From: JBMYRH01 sp049602155
Lineage (GTDB): Bacteria > Myxococcota_A > UBA9042 > PHBI01 > JBMYRH01
Assembly (NCBI GenBank): GCA_049602155.1
Contig: JBMYRH010000007.1
Span: 62,001-126,000, forward strand
Length of the DNA stretch: 64,000 bases
Reading direction: 5' to 3'
This document shows, piece by piece, positions 15,677 through 23,623 of the stretch (position 1 is its first letter; the number at the start of each line of letters is the position of its first letter). The notes beneath the pieces were generated by a model. The model was not told the DNA's origin, ran no database searches, and saw nothing but the letters and a program-made list of their open reading frames with translations. Position numbers and translations under genes: made by a program.

Positions 15677-15697
15677 GATCCACGCATCCCGTGGATC
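15677..15697 (-). promoter_or_regulatory. Intercistronic hairpin upstream of BMC-H
   Basis: A perfect 8-bp stem (GATCCACG / CGTGGATC) with a 5-nt loop lies in the 67-nt spacer between a BMC-T stop and the BMC-H start, the largest gap inside the operon. There is no T-run, so it is not an intrinsic terminator; it may mark mRNA processing or 5' stabilisation that raises BMC-H output. Confidence 0.55.
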
Positions 15698-15701
15698 ACC
15701 A

Positions 15702-16328
15702 CTACTTGTTCTCGCGCCCCACTAGGCTCGCGAGCGCGGCCTCTGCCGCCGGGACAGCCACGTCGATATCTCGATCGTGACCCCCAATGAAGACACGCCC
15801 GAACGAGCCGAACGAGCGCACCTCCAAGATCTTGATGTCGGCGGCTTTCTCCGCCTCATTCGCCACGAGCGCTGCGTTGGCAGCAGGGTGACATTCGAGC
15901 ACCCAGAGGGTCTCACCGGCCACGATCATATGACCGTGACGTGTCCGGTTAATCAACTGCGCCTGACGGTCCGCGAGGTGGCGGATCACCGTGGAGCTGA
16001 CGACCTTGGGTTTTAATCGCTCTTCCTCTTTGAGCCCCAGCTCGGCCAGGATGGCGTCGCCTGCGCGCCGCACCTCCCCTTGCTCGGGGTGATGCAGCTC
16101 AAGCAACCCATAGAGGCGCTCAACGATCTGCATACCAGGCTGAGCGTCCGTGGCCTTCACCGCGACATCGGTGAGCCGATTAATCGCGATACCAGGCGCG
16201 ATCTCAAGGTAAAGCGATGCTTGGCCACGGACTGGCAAGAAGCCCTTGGCCACAGTCCCAATGAAGGCCGCGTGCTGCGGCTGCAACGAGTCTAGGAACA
16301 CATAACTGCGGAGGTCGATGTCGCCCAT
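15702..16328 (-). CDS. BMC-T tandem-domain shell protein (208 aa), T2/T3-like
   Basis: Two fused BMC domains (about 5-100 and 105-205). Key segments are IDLRSYVFLDSLQPQ, GQASLYLEIAPGIAINRL, QIVERLYGLLELHH, ANEAEKAADIKILEV and FGRVFIGGHDRDIDVA. They match the double-stacking BMC-T2/T3 group of the Haliangium shell as I remember it; such trimers dimerise face to face and form gated pores. The frame is open up to 16442, but ATG 16328 gives the family start and lies 1 nt from the preceding stop. It is a paralogue of the gene at 16330-16959, with roughly half of the residues shared by eye. Confidence 0.92.
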   Translation of the reverse strand: MGDIDLRSYVFLDSLQPQHAAFIGTVAKGFLPVRGQASLYLEIAPGIAINRLTDVAVKATDAQPGMQIVERLYGLLELHHPEQGEVRRAGDAILAELGLKEEERLKPKVVSSTVIRHLADRQAQLINRTRHGHMIVAGETLWVLECHPAANAALVANEAEKAADIKILEVRSFGSFGRVFIGGHDRDIDVAVPAAEAALASLVGRENK

Positions 16329-16329
16329 C

Positions 16330-16959
16330 TTACTTGCCCTCCTTGACGCGCCCGCCGATGGATTCGATGGCCTCTTGTGCGGCCACGGATGCGACGTCGA
16401 TGTCGCGCTGAGCGCCCCCCAAATAGACCCGCCCAAAGGCACCGGTCATTCGGATGTCGACGACGTTAATCTCGGCGGCCTTCTCGGCTTCATTGGCGGC
16501 GAACGCTGCGTAACCCGCAGGCTCGACCTCCATGATAAAGAGCGAGTCACCGCCGACGAGCATCATCCCCATGCGACCACGGTTGATCAGCTGCACCTGC
16601 AGATCATCGACGTTGCGGATGACCTGAGAGCTGAGCACCTTGGGCTTGAGGCGATCGTTCTCCTCAAGGTCTAGGTTCTCAAGGATGGCGCGGCCAGCCT
16701 CTCGTACGTCGCCTTGAGACTCGCTGTGGACCTCAAGCATGCCGTAGCGGCGCTCGACGACCTGCATACCGGGGCGCACATCGACGCGCTTGACCGCGAT
16801 GTCAGTGAGCTGGTTAATCGCGATACCAGGCGCAATCTCAACGATCAGCGCGGCCTCCCCGACCGTGGGCAAAAACCCACGGGAGATGGTCGCCATGATC
16901 GCGTTGACCTGCGGCTGCAGCGAATCGATATAGATGAAACTTCTGAGGTCGACGGACAC
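16330..16959 (-). CDS. BMC-T tandem-domain shell protein (209 aa), T2/T3-like
   Basis: Paralogue of the next gene with the same two-domain build: VDLRSFIYIDSLQPQ, EAALIVEIAPGIAINQL, QVVERRYGMLEVHS, MLVGGDSLFIMEVEP, ANEAEKAAEINVVDI, FGRVYLGGAQRDIDVA. It is a double-stacking BMC-T type by similarity. A pair of such genes side by side suggests a duplication and the chance of mixed double-layer gates. It begins 9 nt after the RpiB-DeoC stop, so enzyme and shell are made from one transcript. Confidence 0.92.
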   Translation of the reverse strand: MSVDLRSFIYIDSLQPQVNAIMATISRGFLPTVGEAALIVEIAPGIAINQLTDIAVKRVDVRPGMQVVERRYGMLEVHSESQGDVREAGRAILENLDLEENDRLKPKVLSSQVIRNVDDLQVQLINRGRMGMMLVGGDSLFIMEVEPAGYAAFAANEAEKAAEINVVDIRMTGAFGRVYLGGAQRDIDVASVAAQEAIESIGGRVKEGK

Positions 16960-16968
16960 CCGTTCCTC

Positions 16969-18483
16969 CTAGTAAGCGACGGCGTTGCGCCCTGTGGCGA
17001 CATTACAGCCCGCGATCTTCACGCCTACGGACGCCCCAATTCGGGTCGCTCCTGCGTCGATCATTTTATGCGCGTCCTCTGGTGAACGCACACCGCCCGA
17101 GGCCTTCACCTCGAGCTTGTAATCTACCGACCGCGCCATCAGCGCGACGTCTTCTGCGGTCGCGCCGCTCTTCGAGAAGCCGGTCGAGGTCTTCACAAAG
17201 TGAGCGCGCGCCTTCTTCGAGAGCATGCACGCGACGACCTTCTCCTCGTCGGTGAGGAGCGCCGTCTCGATGATGACCTTCACGATGCAGCGGCTCTCGC
17301 GCCCCACCTCGACCACCGCGCGGATGTCCTCATAGACGAGGTCGTAGTCTCCCGACTTGAGCGCGCCGATCGCGATGACCATGTCGAGCTCGGTGGCGCC
17401 ATCGCGCACTGCACGCCGGGCCTCGAGGACCTTGTTCTCTTTCGGCGTCGCCCCGAGAGGGAAACCAATGACTGTGCACACCTTGGCCCGGGATCCGGCG
17501 AGGATCTTCGCTGCGCGGGCCACGTGCATCGGGTTCACGCATACAGAGGCGAAGCCGCACTGTGCAGCTTCATGGCAGAGCGCGTCGATGTCGTCGTAGG
17601 TCGCGTCCGCTTTCAGCAGCGTGTGATCGATCATCGCGGCGAGGTCTTGCGGCACATCGCTCGCGCCAAGGCGCGCGGAGACACGGCAGTCCGTACGGCC
17701 CCCGAGGACTTGGCGCACTGCGCGAGGGTCCTGAATGGAGCAGTTCCCGGTGCACGGCGCGCACGTCGTGCACGGGCCGCAGGTTTGGCACGCTGCACCC
17801 GAAGATGTGTTGCAGGTCATAGCGACCTGTCCAGGGGCACCAGCAGCGATCAACCCAGGGTTCTCTGTCAGGACCTTGGTGATCGCCGTGACGAGCTGAC
17901 TATGATCAGGAGTAGACGTCGACATCGACGGTGACCTCGGGGCAGGCGTACGGGGGCGATCCAGCGCGTCAATCAATGCCACGCGGCGACGGTGGCGGTC
18001 AACCGTGCAATCGACCGACAGAAAGACATCGACGATCGCTCTTGCCTGCGTTTCGTCGAGGTATCCAGCACCCAGGGTCAACACGTTCGCGTCGTTGTGC
18101 TCGCGCGCATTGTTCGCCGTCTTCACGTCGAAGGCCATGCCGGCGCGCACCCCTGGGATCTTGTTGGCGGTCATGCACGAGCCGATACCGGCACCGTCGA
18201 CGATGACGCCCCGCCAAGCTGCGCCACTGGCGACAGCCTCGGCGGCCTTTTGCGCGAAGACCGGGTAGTCACAGGGCTCTTTCGAGTGGGTCCCTACGTC
18301 GAGCACAGAGAAGCCCTGGCGCTTCAAGTAGGCCTCGAGAGCCTCCTTGAGCTCGAATCCGCCGTGGTCCGAAGCCAGCGCAACTGGTCCCGGAGCCGCT
18401 TGTCCCTCCCGATACGACACAAGCGGAGCATACGAAGTGAGATTCGGATTGTCGACGGGCGCCGACACAGATTCCGAGATCAC
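16969..18483 (-). CDS. RpiB-DeoC fusion: sugar-phosphate isomerase-like domain, encapsulation helix, FeS-like motif, deoxyribose-phosphate aldolase
   Basis: A 504-residue fusion. Residues 30-175 are RpiB/LacAB-type (VALASDHGGFELK, DYPVFA, GAGIGSCMTANK, HNDANVLTLGAGYL). Residues 188-215 form an amphipathic helix (DHSQLVTAITKVLTENPG) like an encapsulation peptide. Residues 224-248 are Cys-rich: C232, C235, C238, C241, C244 and C248, including CxxCxxCxxxC. Residues 275-504 are DeoC, with D367 (ELDMVI), Schiff-base K431 (VKTSTG) and K460 (VKASGG). DeoC cleaves 2-deoxyribose 5-phosphate to acetaldehyde and glyceraldehyde 3-phosphate. In the isomerase domain the catalytic Cys of E. coli RpiB is replaced by Asp96. 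It is the first gene of the operon, with a GTG start. Confidence 0.92.
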   Translation of the reverse strand: MISESVSAPVDNPNLTSYAPLVSYREGQAAPGPVALASDHGGFELKEALEAYLKRQGFSVLDVGTHSKEPCDYPVFAQKAAEAVASGAAWRGVIVDGAGIGSCMTANKIPGVRAGMAFDVKTANNAREHNDANVLTLGAGYLDETQARAIVDVFLSVDCTVDRHRRRVALIDALDRPRTPAPRSPSMSTSTPDHSQLVTAITKVLTENPGLIAAGAPGQVAMTCNTSSGAACQTCGPCTTCAPCTGNCSIQDPRAVRQVLGGRTDCRVSARLGASDVPQDLAAMIDHTLLKADATYDDIDALCHEAAQCGFASVCVNPMHVARAAKILAGSRAKVCTVIGFPLGATPKENKVLEARRAVRDGATELDMVIAIGALKSGDYDLVYEDIRAVVEVGRESRCIVKVIIETALLTDEEKVVACMLSKKARAHFVKTSTGFSKSGATAEDVALMARSVDYKLEVKASGGVRSPEDAHKMIDAGATRIGASVGVKIAGCNVATGRNAVAY

Positions 18484-18497
18484 CCTACGTTATTCAC

Positions 18498-18518
18498 CCT
18501 CGTCGTCCCGGGACGAGG
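18498..18518 (-). promoter_or_regulatory. Leader hairpin before the microcompartment operon
   Basis: CCTCGTC, 7-nt loop, GACGAGG: a perfect 7-bp stem 14 nt upstream of the GTG of the RpiB-DeoC gene. It could hold the GAGGG Shine-Dalgarno-like bases and so modulate initiation. No riboswitch class is recognised. Confidence 0.35.
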
Positions 18519-18723
18519 CCCCGCGACGACACGCTGATGTCCGCGGTGACGCGCCAGGAAGCGCCAATTCATGAGGTGAGAAGGCGACGGGGCGACACGC
18601 TCATTGCACACTGTTTCAAACGGATTCACCAAGAAGAGACGCCCCCCCCCGGTTCACGCTAGACTGATCCGTGGTGGGTAAACGCTGGTGAGGATTCGCC
18701 GGCCGAAGCCGAGGAGGGGACCG

Positions 18724-21700
18724 ATGCATCGACTTATCCTTACTGTGATCCTGCTGGCTGCAATGCTCTGCGCCGCGGGCTGTGATGAGGGCTCTGGGAT
18801 CGCGACGCAGGCCACATGCAGCGACGACAGCTCCTGTGCTGTTGGACAGCAGTGCATCGCCGGCGCCTGCGTCGACGACGAGGGCGAGGGCGCTGGCAAC
18901 TTCAATGTGCAGGAGCCCGACAGCGACCCGACCACAGGCGACCCCACCGCCGCACAGGATGCGCAAGTTGGCGCATCGGAAGATGTCACGAGTTTGAGCG
19001 ACGCCAGCTCCCCCAGGGGTCCCGACGACGTCGAGCAGGACCCGACCCCAGAGCCCGACGTCGCGGAGCCCTGCGTCGGTGGCTCGGGCTGCTTCGGCGA
19101 TCCGTGCTCGGATGGCAGTGACTGTTACTCCGGGCTCTGCGGACAACACATGGGGGACGAGGTCTGCACCAAGACCTGTGACAACGAGTGCCCCGCCGGC
19201 TGGACCTGTGAACAAGTGAACCTCGGAGGGGGAGACACGACCTACATCTGTGTGTCCGCGGTCGAGCACCTCTGCACCCCGTGTTTTGATGCCGAGGACT
19301 GCGCCAGTGATGCAAGCCAAGCGTCTTGCGTGAGCTATGGAGGGCAAGGGAGCTTCTGCGGGGCCGCGTGCGACAGTGACGCGGACTGCCCTGAGGGGTT
19401 TGACTGCCTTGAGGCCCCCTCGACCCGGGGTGGTTCGAGTGCGCAGTGCGTCAAGAGTGATGGTCCCTGTGAATGCTCGGATAAGGCCGTCAGCCTTGGC
19501 TTAGCGACAGCCTGCACTGTGACGAACAGCGTGGGCTCCTGCACCGGGGTCAGCGTCTGCACGGACGAGGGACTCTCGGAGTGCGATGCTCAACCCGCTG
19601 TTGAGGACATCTGTAATGGCCTAGACGACGACTGTGATGGGGACCTCGACACCGTCCCGTGCGATGACGAAGACCCTTGCACGGAGGATAGCTGCGAAGG
19701 CGAGAGTGGCTGCGTCCACAGCGTCTCGGCGGGTGTGCCTTGTGACGACGGAGACGACGCGACATCCGGGGACACCTGCGACGCGACTGGGGCATGCACC
19801 GGTGAGGTGATCACGTGCCCCGAGGGCCCCTGTGTTCTGAGCGCGGCCCCGGACGGAGCGACCTGCGCCGTGATCTTCGCCGAAGAGGGCGCCGCCTGCG
19901 ACGACTCAGACACCGCGACGCAAGGAGACACTTGCGACGACGCTGGAGGCTGCGCAGGGGTGCCTTACAGCTGCACTGCGGCACAATGCGAGGCCAGCTC
20001 CGAGGTCAACGGGGTCGACTGTGACGTGACCTACAAAGCAGCCGGGGAGGGCTGTGACGACGGTGACCCGGCAACAAAAACAGATGCCTGCGACGGCGCA
20101 GGGACCTGCAGCGGAGAGACCTTTGGGTGTACACCTTCGCAGTGCGAGGCCTCGGCGACCCCAAACGGCGCAGCCTGCGATGTCACCTTTAAGGCCGCGG
20201 GGCTCCCTTGTGACGACGGAGAGCCTACGACCAAAGACGACGTCTGCGATGGCGAGGGAGGATGCGAGGGGAGCAGTTACAGCTGCGTCCCGGGCACATG
20301 CGAGGCGACCGCCACGCCAGACGGCGCAGGCTGCGCCGTGACCTATGTCGCTGCACAAGCGGCCTGCGATGACGGAGACCCCACCACAAAGATCGACATC
20401 TGCGACGGCCAAGGAGGGTGTGCCGGGAGCCCCTACACCTGTGTTCTCGGGGTCTGCGACGCCGCGTCAGTGCCTAACGGCATCGACTGCGATGTCACCT
20501 TCAAGGCCAGCGGCATCGAGTGCGACGACGGCCAGCTCAACACCCTCAACGACCAATGCGACGGACTAGGTGGATGCAACGGAGCCCCGTACACCTGCCA
20601 ACCAGGCACGTGCGAACTTGAGGCCACACCCAATGGGTCAGACTGCGACGTCGTCTTTGCGCCAGCGGACGCCTCCTGCGACGACGGGGACATCTCGACG
20701 GCTATGGACACGTGCAACGGCGCGGGAGCGTGCGCCGGGCAGCCCATCACTTGCGCACCGGGGAGCTGTGAAATGAGCGCGAGCCCGAACGGAGTCGACT
20801 GCGACGTCATCTGGTCTCCTCAGGGAGTGGGCTGCGATGACGGTGAGCCCACCACCAAGATCGACATCTGTGACGGCCAGGGAGGCTGCGCGGGCACACT
20901 TTACTCCTGCACACCCGGCCCATGCGACGCAGCATCCGTCCCCAACGGGATCGGCTGTGACGTCTTGTTGAAAGCCGCAGGCGTTCCATGCGACGACGGC
21001 CAGCTCGATACACAGGGTGACACCTGCGACGAAGCGGGGGCCTGCGTCGGCTCGCCCTACACCTGTCCACAGGGCTCCTGCATCATGGAGTCGACGCCCA
21101 ACGGAGAAGGGTGTGATGTGAGCTACGCGAACGCGGGGACATCGTGCGACGACGGACTGCTGACGACAGGGGGTGACGTCTGTGACGGTGAAGGCAGCTG
21201 CATCGGCCAGCCTCTCGCCTGTGAGCCACAGTCTTGCCAACTCTCATCGGTTGCCAACGGTGAGGACTGCGACGTCGTCTGGAGCCCACTTGGCGTCGCC
21301 TGCGATGACGATGACCCGTCTACCAAACTGGACATCTGTGACGGCGCCGGCGGATGTGCCGGCGAGAGCTACACATGCGAGGCGACTCAATGCGAGGCGG
21401 CATCCACCCCCAATGGTGAAGGGTGCGACGTCTTCTTCATGGCGGAAGGGTTCGCCTGCGATGACGGCGATCCAAACACCAAATCCGACACCTGTGACGG
21501 TCAGGGAGGTTGCACGGGGACGTCGTATACCTGCGAGCCGGGTCCCTGTGAGGTCGACGCGATCCCAGATGGAGACGGCTGCACGCCGGTGTTCGCCGCA
21601 GCCGGCAGCGCCTGTGACGATGGTGCGTCCGACACCCGACTCGACGCTTGTGACGGCGCAGGAGAGTGCTTGGGTGAGCCGTACACGTGCATCCCCACGC

Positions 21701-23403
21701 AGTGCGAAGCCGACTCGATCCCCAACGGCATCGACTGCGATCCACTTCTCAAGGTCGCTGGGAGCGCCTGCGACGACCTGAACCTAGAGACGCAAGACGA
21801 CATGTGTCACGGCGATGGAGCGTGCATCGGGACGCCCTACAGCTGCTCGGCCGGGGTCTGCGAGCTGGAGTCCTTGCCCGACGGTGACGGTTGCGTGCCT
21901 GTCCTTCAGGCCCCGGGGACCGTGTGTGACGATGGCGATCTGAACACCACCGGCGACAGCTGCAACGCTGTCGGCCAATGCCTTGGCGAGTCGTACACCT
22001 GTCAGCCGAATCAATGTCAGGTCTCCTCGGTGGTCAACGGGACGGACTGCGACATAGTCCACGAACCCGCAGGGACAACCTGCGACGATGGCGATCTGGC
22101 TACCGCAGAGGACACTTGCGACGGTCAGGGCGGCTGCATCGGGGTCGCGATCGTCTGCGATGTCGGTGTCTGCCAAGACCAAAGTGAGCCCAACGGCGAG
22201 GGGTGCACTGTCACTTACTCAGCCAGCGGTGCCGAGTGTGACGATGGACAGCCCACCACAAAAGGGGATGTCTGTGACGGAGCGGGTGAGTGCGCGGGGA
22301 CTCCGTACAGCTGTCCGACCTCGGACTGCACGCCAGAGGCGTTCCCTAACGGCATCGACTGCCACAACGTACACGCACTGGCGGGCGCGACCTGCGACGA
22401 CGGGGTGACCACGACGCAGGATGACGTCTGTGATGGCATGGGGGCGTGTGAAGGGACCCCCTACACATGCACGCCCGGGCTGTGCGAGGACACCTCCGTC
22501 CCCAATGGTAGCGACTGCACGGTCACCTTCTCTCCTGAGGGGACACCCTGTGACGACGCTGATCCGACGACGAACGAGACGACATGCAACACTCAGGGAG
22601 AGTGCACCGCGGGTGGCTTAAGCTGCGGGTCAACGTCGTGTCAGCTCGCGTTCAGCTACACAGGCAACATCACCACGTTCACCATCCCAGCCGGGGTCCA
22701 CTACGTCGAGATTGAAACCTTCGGTGCACAAGGTGGCACAGGGACCACGGGCGGCGGAGGCCTGGGCGCATACATGAAGGGCGGGCTCAATGTCAGCCCT
22801 GGCGACGTCCTCGATATTTTGGTCGGCGGTGAGGGCCGCAATGATCCGACGGGGGGACACAATGGCAACAGCACAGGTGGCGGCGGCGGGAGCTTCGTCG
22901 CCCTCAACGGCGCCCCGCTGATCATCGCTGGTGGAGGCGGCGGGACAGGTCAGGTCTCACAAGGTCAGCCCGGGCTCACGACGACCAACGGCGCTGCGGG
23001 TCTGGGACCGGGAGGAGGTGATGGAGGCAGCGCAGGCCTTGGTGGTGGTGCGAACGGTGGTCATAACTCAGGCCGCGGGGGGGCCGGTTTCCAAGGCGAG
23101 GGAAACGTCCCCTCGTGTGATGGCGGCTGCACGTGCAGTGGGTGTGCGTCTGAGGCAGCCCAGCCCTTCGTGAACGGAGGCGCCGGGAGCCCCAACGGTC
23201 CACATCACGGCGGTGGCGGCTTCGGCGGCGGTGGCGCTGGCGGCAACTACGGCGGCGGCGGCGGCGGCGGCTATTCGGGCGGCGGTGGCGGCTCTAGCAA
23301 TGGCTTTGGAGGCGGCGGTGGCGGTTCATTCTGTGCTGGCGAGTTGCTCCAAAGCAGCAGCGGCCAGCGATCCGGTCATGGCCGTGTGTTCATTCAGTGG
23401 TAG
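18724..23403 (+). CDS. Giant Cys-repeat lipoprotein with glycine-rich C-terminus (1559 aa)
   Basis: The start is ATG 18724, preceded by GAGGAGGGG; the frame is open further upstream. A signal peptide with a lipobox-like AAGC is followed by an acidic linker with small Cys motifs (residues 25-190), then Cys-rich modules, one containing CNGLDDDCDG (MopE-type, a calcium/copper-binding repeat in myxobacteria) near residue 300. From residue 365 there are exactly 18 repeats of 52 residues, each with six cysteines and a CDDGDPxTKxDxCDG core. Residues about 1310-1559 are a glycine-rich domain (FTIPAGVHYVEIETFGAQGG, then GGGGG runs), similar to the ALK-type Gly-rich fold. It is probably a long surface stalk or adhesin anchored to the outer membrane. 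Confidence 0.85.
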   Translation: MHRLILTVILLAAMLCAAGCDEGSGIATQATCSDDSSCAVGQQCIAGACVDDEGEGAGNFNVQEPDSDPTTGDPTAAQDAQVGASEDVTSLSDASSPRGPDDVEQDPTPEPDVAEPCVGGSGCFGDPCSDGSDCYSGLCGQHMGDEVCTKTCDNECPAGWTCEQVNLGGGDTTYICVSAVEHLCTPCFDAEDCASDASQASCVSYGGQGSFCGAACDSDADCPEGFDCLEAPSTRGGSSAQCVKSDGPCECSDKAVSLGLATACTVTNSVGSCTGVSVCTDEGLSECDAQPAVEDICNGLDDDCDGDLDTVPCDDEDPCTEDSCEGESGCVHSVSAGVPCDDGDDATSGDTCDATGACTGEVITCPEGPCVLSAAPDGATCAVIFAEEGAACDDSDTATQGDTCDDAGGCAGVPYSCTAAQCEASSEVNGVDCDVTYKAAGEGCDDGDPATKTDACDGAGTCSGETFGCTPSQCEASATPNGAACDVTFKAAGLPCDDGEPTTKDDVCDGEGGCEGSSYSCVPGTCEATATPDGAGCAVTYVAAQAACDDGDPTTKIDICDGQGGCAGSPYTCVLGVCDAASVPNGIDCDVTFKASGIECDDGQLNTLNDQCDGLGGCNGAPYTCQPGTCELEATPNGSDCDVVFAPADASCDDGDISTAMDTCNGAGACAGQPITCAPGSCEMSASPNGVDCDVIWSPQGVGCDDGEPTTKIDICDGQGGCAGTLYSCTPGPCDAASVPNGIGCDVLLKAAGVPCDDGQLDTQGDTCDEAGACVGSPYTCPQGSCIMESTPNGEGCDVSYANAGTSCDDGLLTTGGDVCDGEGSCIGQPLACEPQSCQLSSVANGEDCDVVWSPLGVACDDDDPSTKLDICDGAGGCAGESYTCEATQCEAASTPNGEGCDVFFMAEGFACDDGDPNTKSDTCDGQGGCTGTSYTCEPGPCEVDAIPDGDGCTPVFAAAGSACDDGASDTRLDACDGAGECLGEPYTCIPTQCEADSIPNGIDCDPLLKVAGSACDDLNLETQDDMCHGDGACIGTPYSCSAGVCELESLPDGDGCVPVLQAPGTVCDDGDLNTTGDSCNAVGQCLGESYTCQPNQCQVSSVVNGTDCDIVHEPAGTTCDDGDLATAEDTCDGQGGCIGVAIVCDVGVCQDQSEPNGEGCTVTYSASGAECDDGQPTTKGDVCDGAGECAGTPYSCPTSDCTPEAFPNGIDCHNVHALAGATCDDGVTTTQDDVCDGMGACEGTPYTCTPGLCEDTSVPNGSDCTVTFSPEGTPCDDADPTTNETTCNTQGECTAGGLSCGSTSCQLAFSYTGNITTFTIPAGVHYVEIETFGAQGGTGTTGGGGLGAYMKGGLNVSPGDVLDILVGGEGRNDPTGGHNGNSTGGGGGSFVALNGAPLIIAGGGGGTGQVSQGQPGLTTTNGAAGLGPGGGDGGSAGLGGGANGGHNSGRGGAGFQGEGNVPSCDGGCTCSGCASEAAQPFVNGGAGSPNGPHHGGGGFGGGGAGGNYGGGGGGGYSGGGGGSSNGFGGGGGGSFCAGELLQSSSGQRSGHGRVFIQW
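19816..22623 (+). repeat. 18 tandem repeats of 156 bp inside the giant lipoprotein gene
   Basis: Eighteen units of 52 codons in perfect register; the cysteine that would open a nineteenth unit is at 22624. Each unit has Cys at relative positions 1, 6, 17, 28, 40 and 46. Units differ at many positions, so the array is old, but several (for example units 4 and 7) share a nearly identical second half. Confidence 0.93.
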
Positions 23404-23623
23404 CCCCGACACCACTCCAAGCAATCGCAACACTGAGAGGCTTTTCTAAAAAACCATTCAAGCTCCAGCTCCCTATGGACGAAGCAGTGAAGGCCTGGTC
23501 GCTCCGTCGACCGCACGACCTTATCCTCCACGCCATGAACCTAAGCCGCCATTCGGTGGCCAGTGCCGACGAAGGGACCAGGCCCTTATCGCCACGTCGA
23601 CCTCAGCGGGTTAGACTCGCCCC

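Noticed and set aside
18616..19347. 243-residue minus-strand frame
   Set aside because: It runs antisense through the giant lipoprotein N-terminus; its composition is a mirror of Cys/Asp codons.
23404..23623. GGCCTGGTC / GACCAGGCC inverted pair and small frames in the spacer
   Set aside because: The arms are about 75 nt apart, the frames lack protein character, and no RNA family is recognisable.
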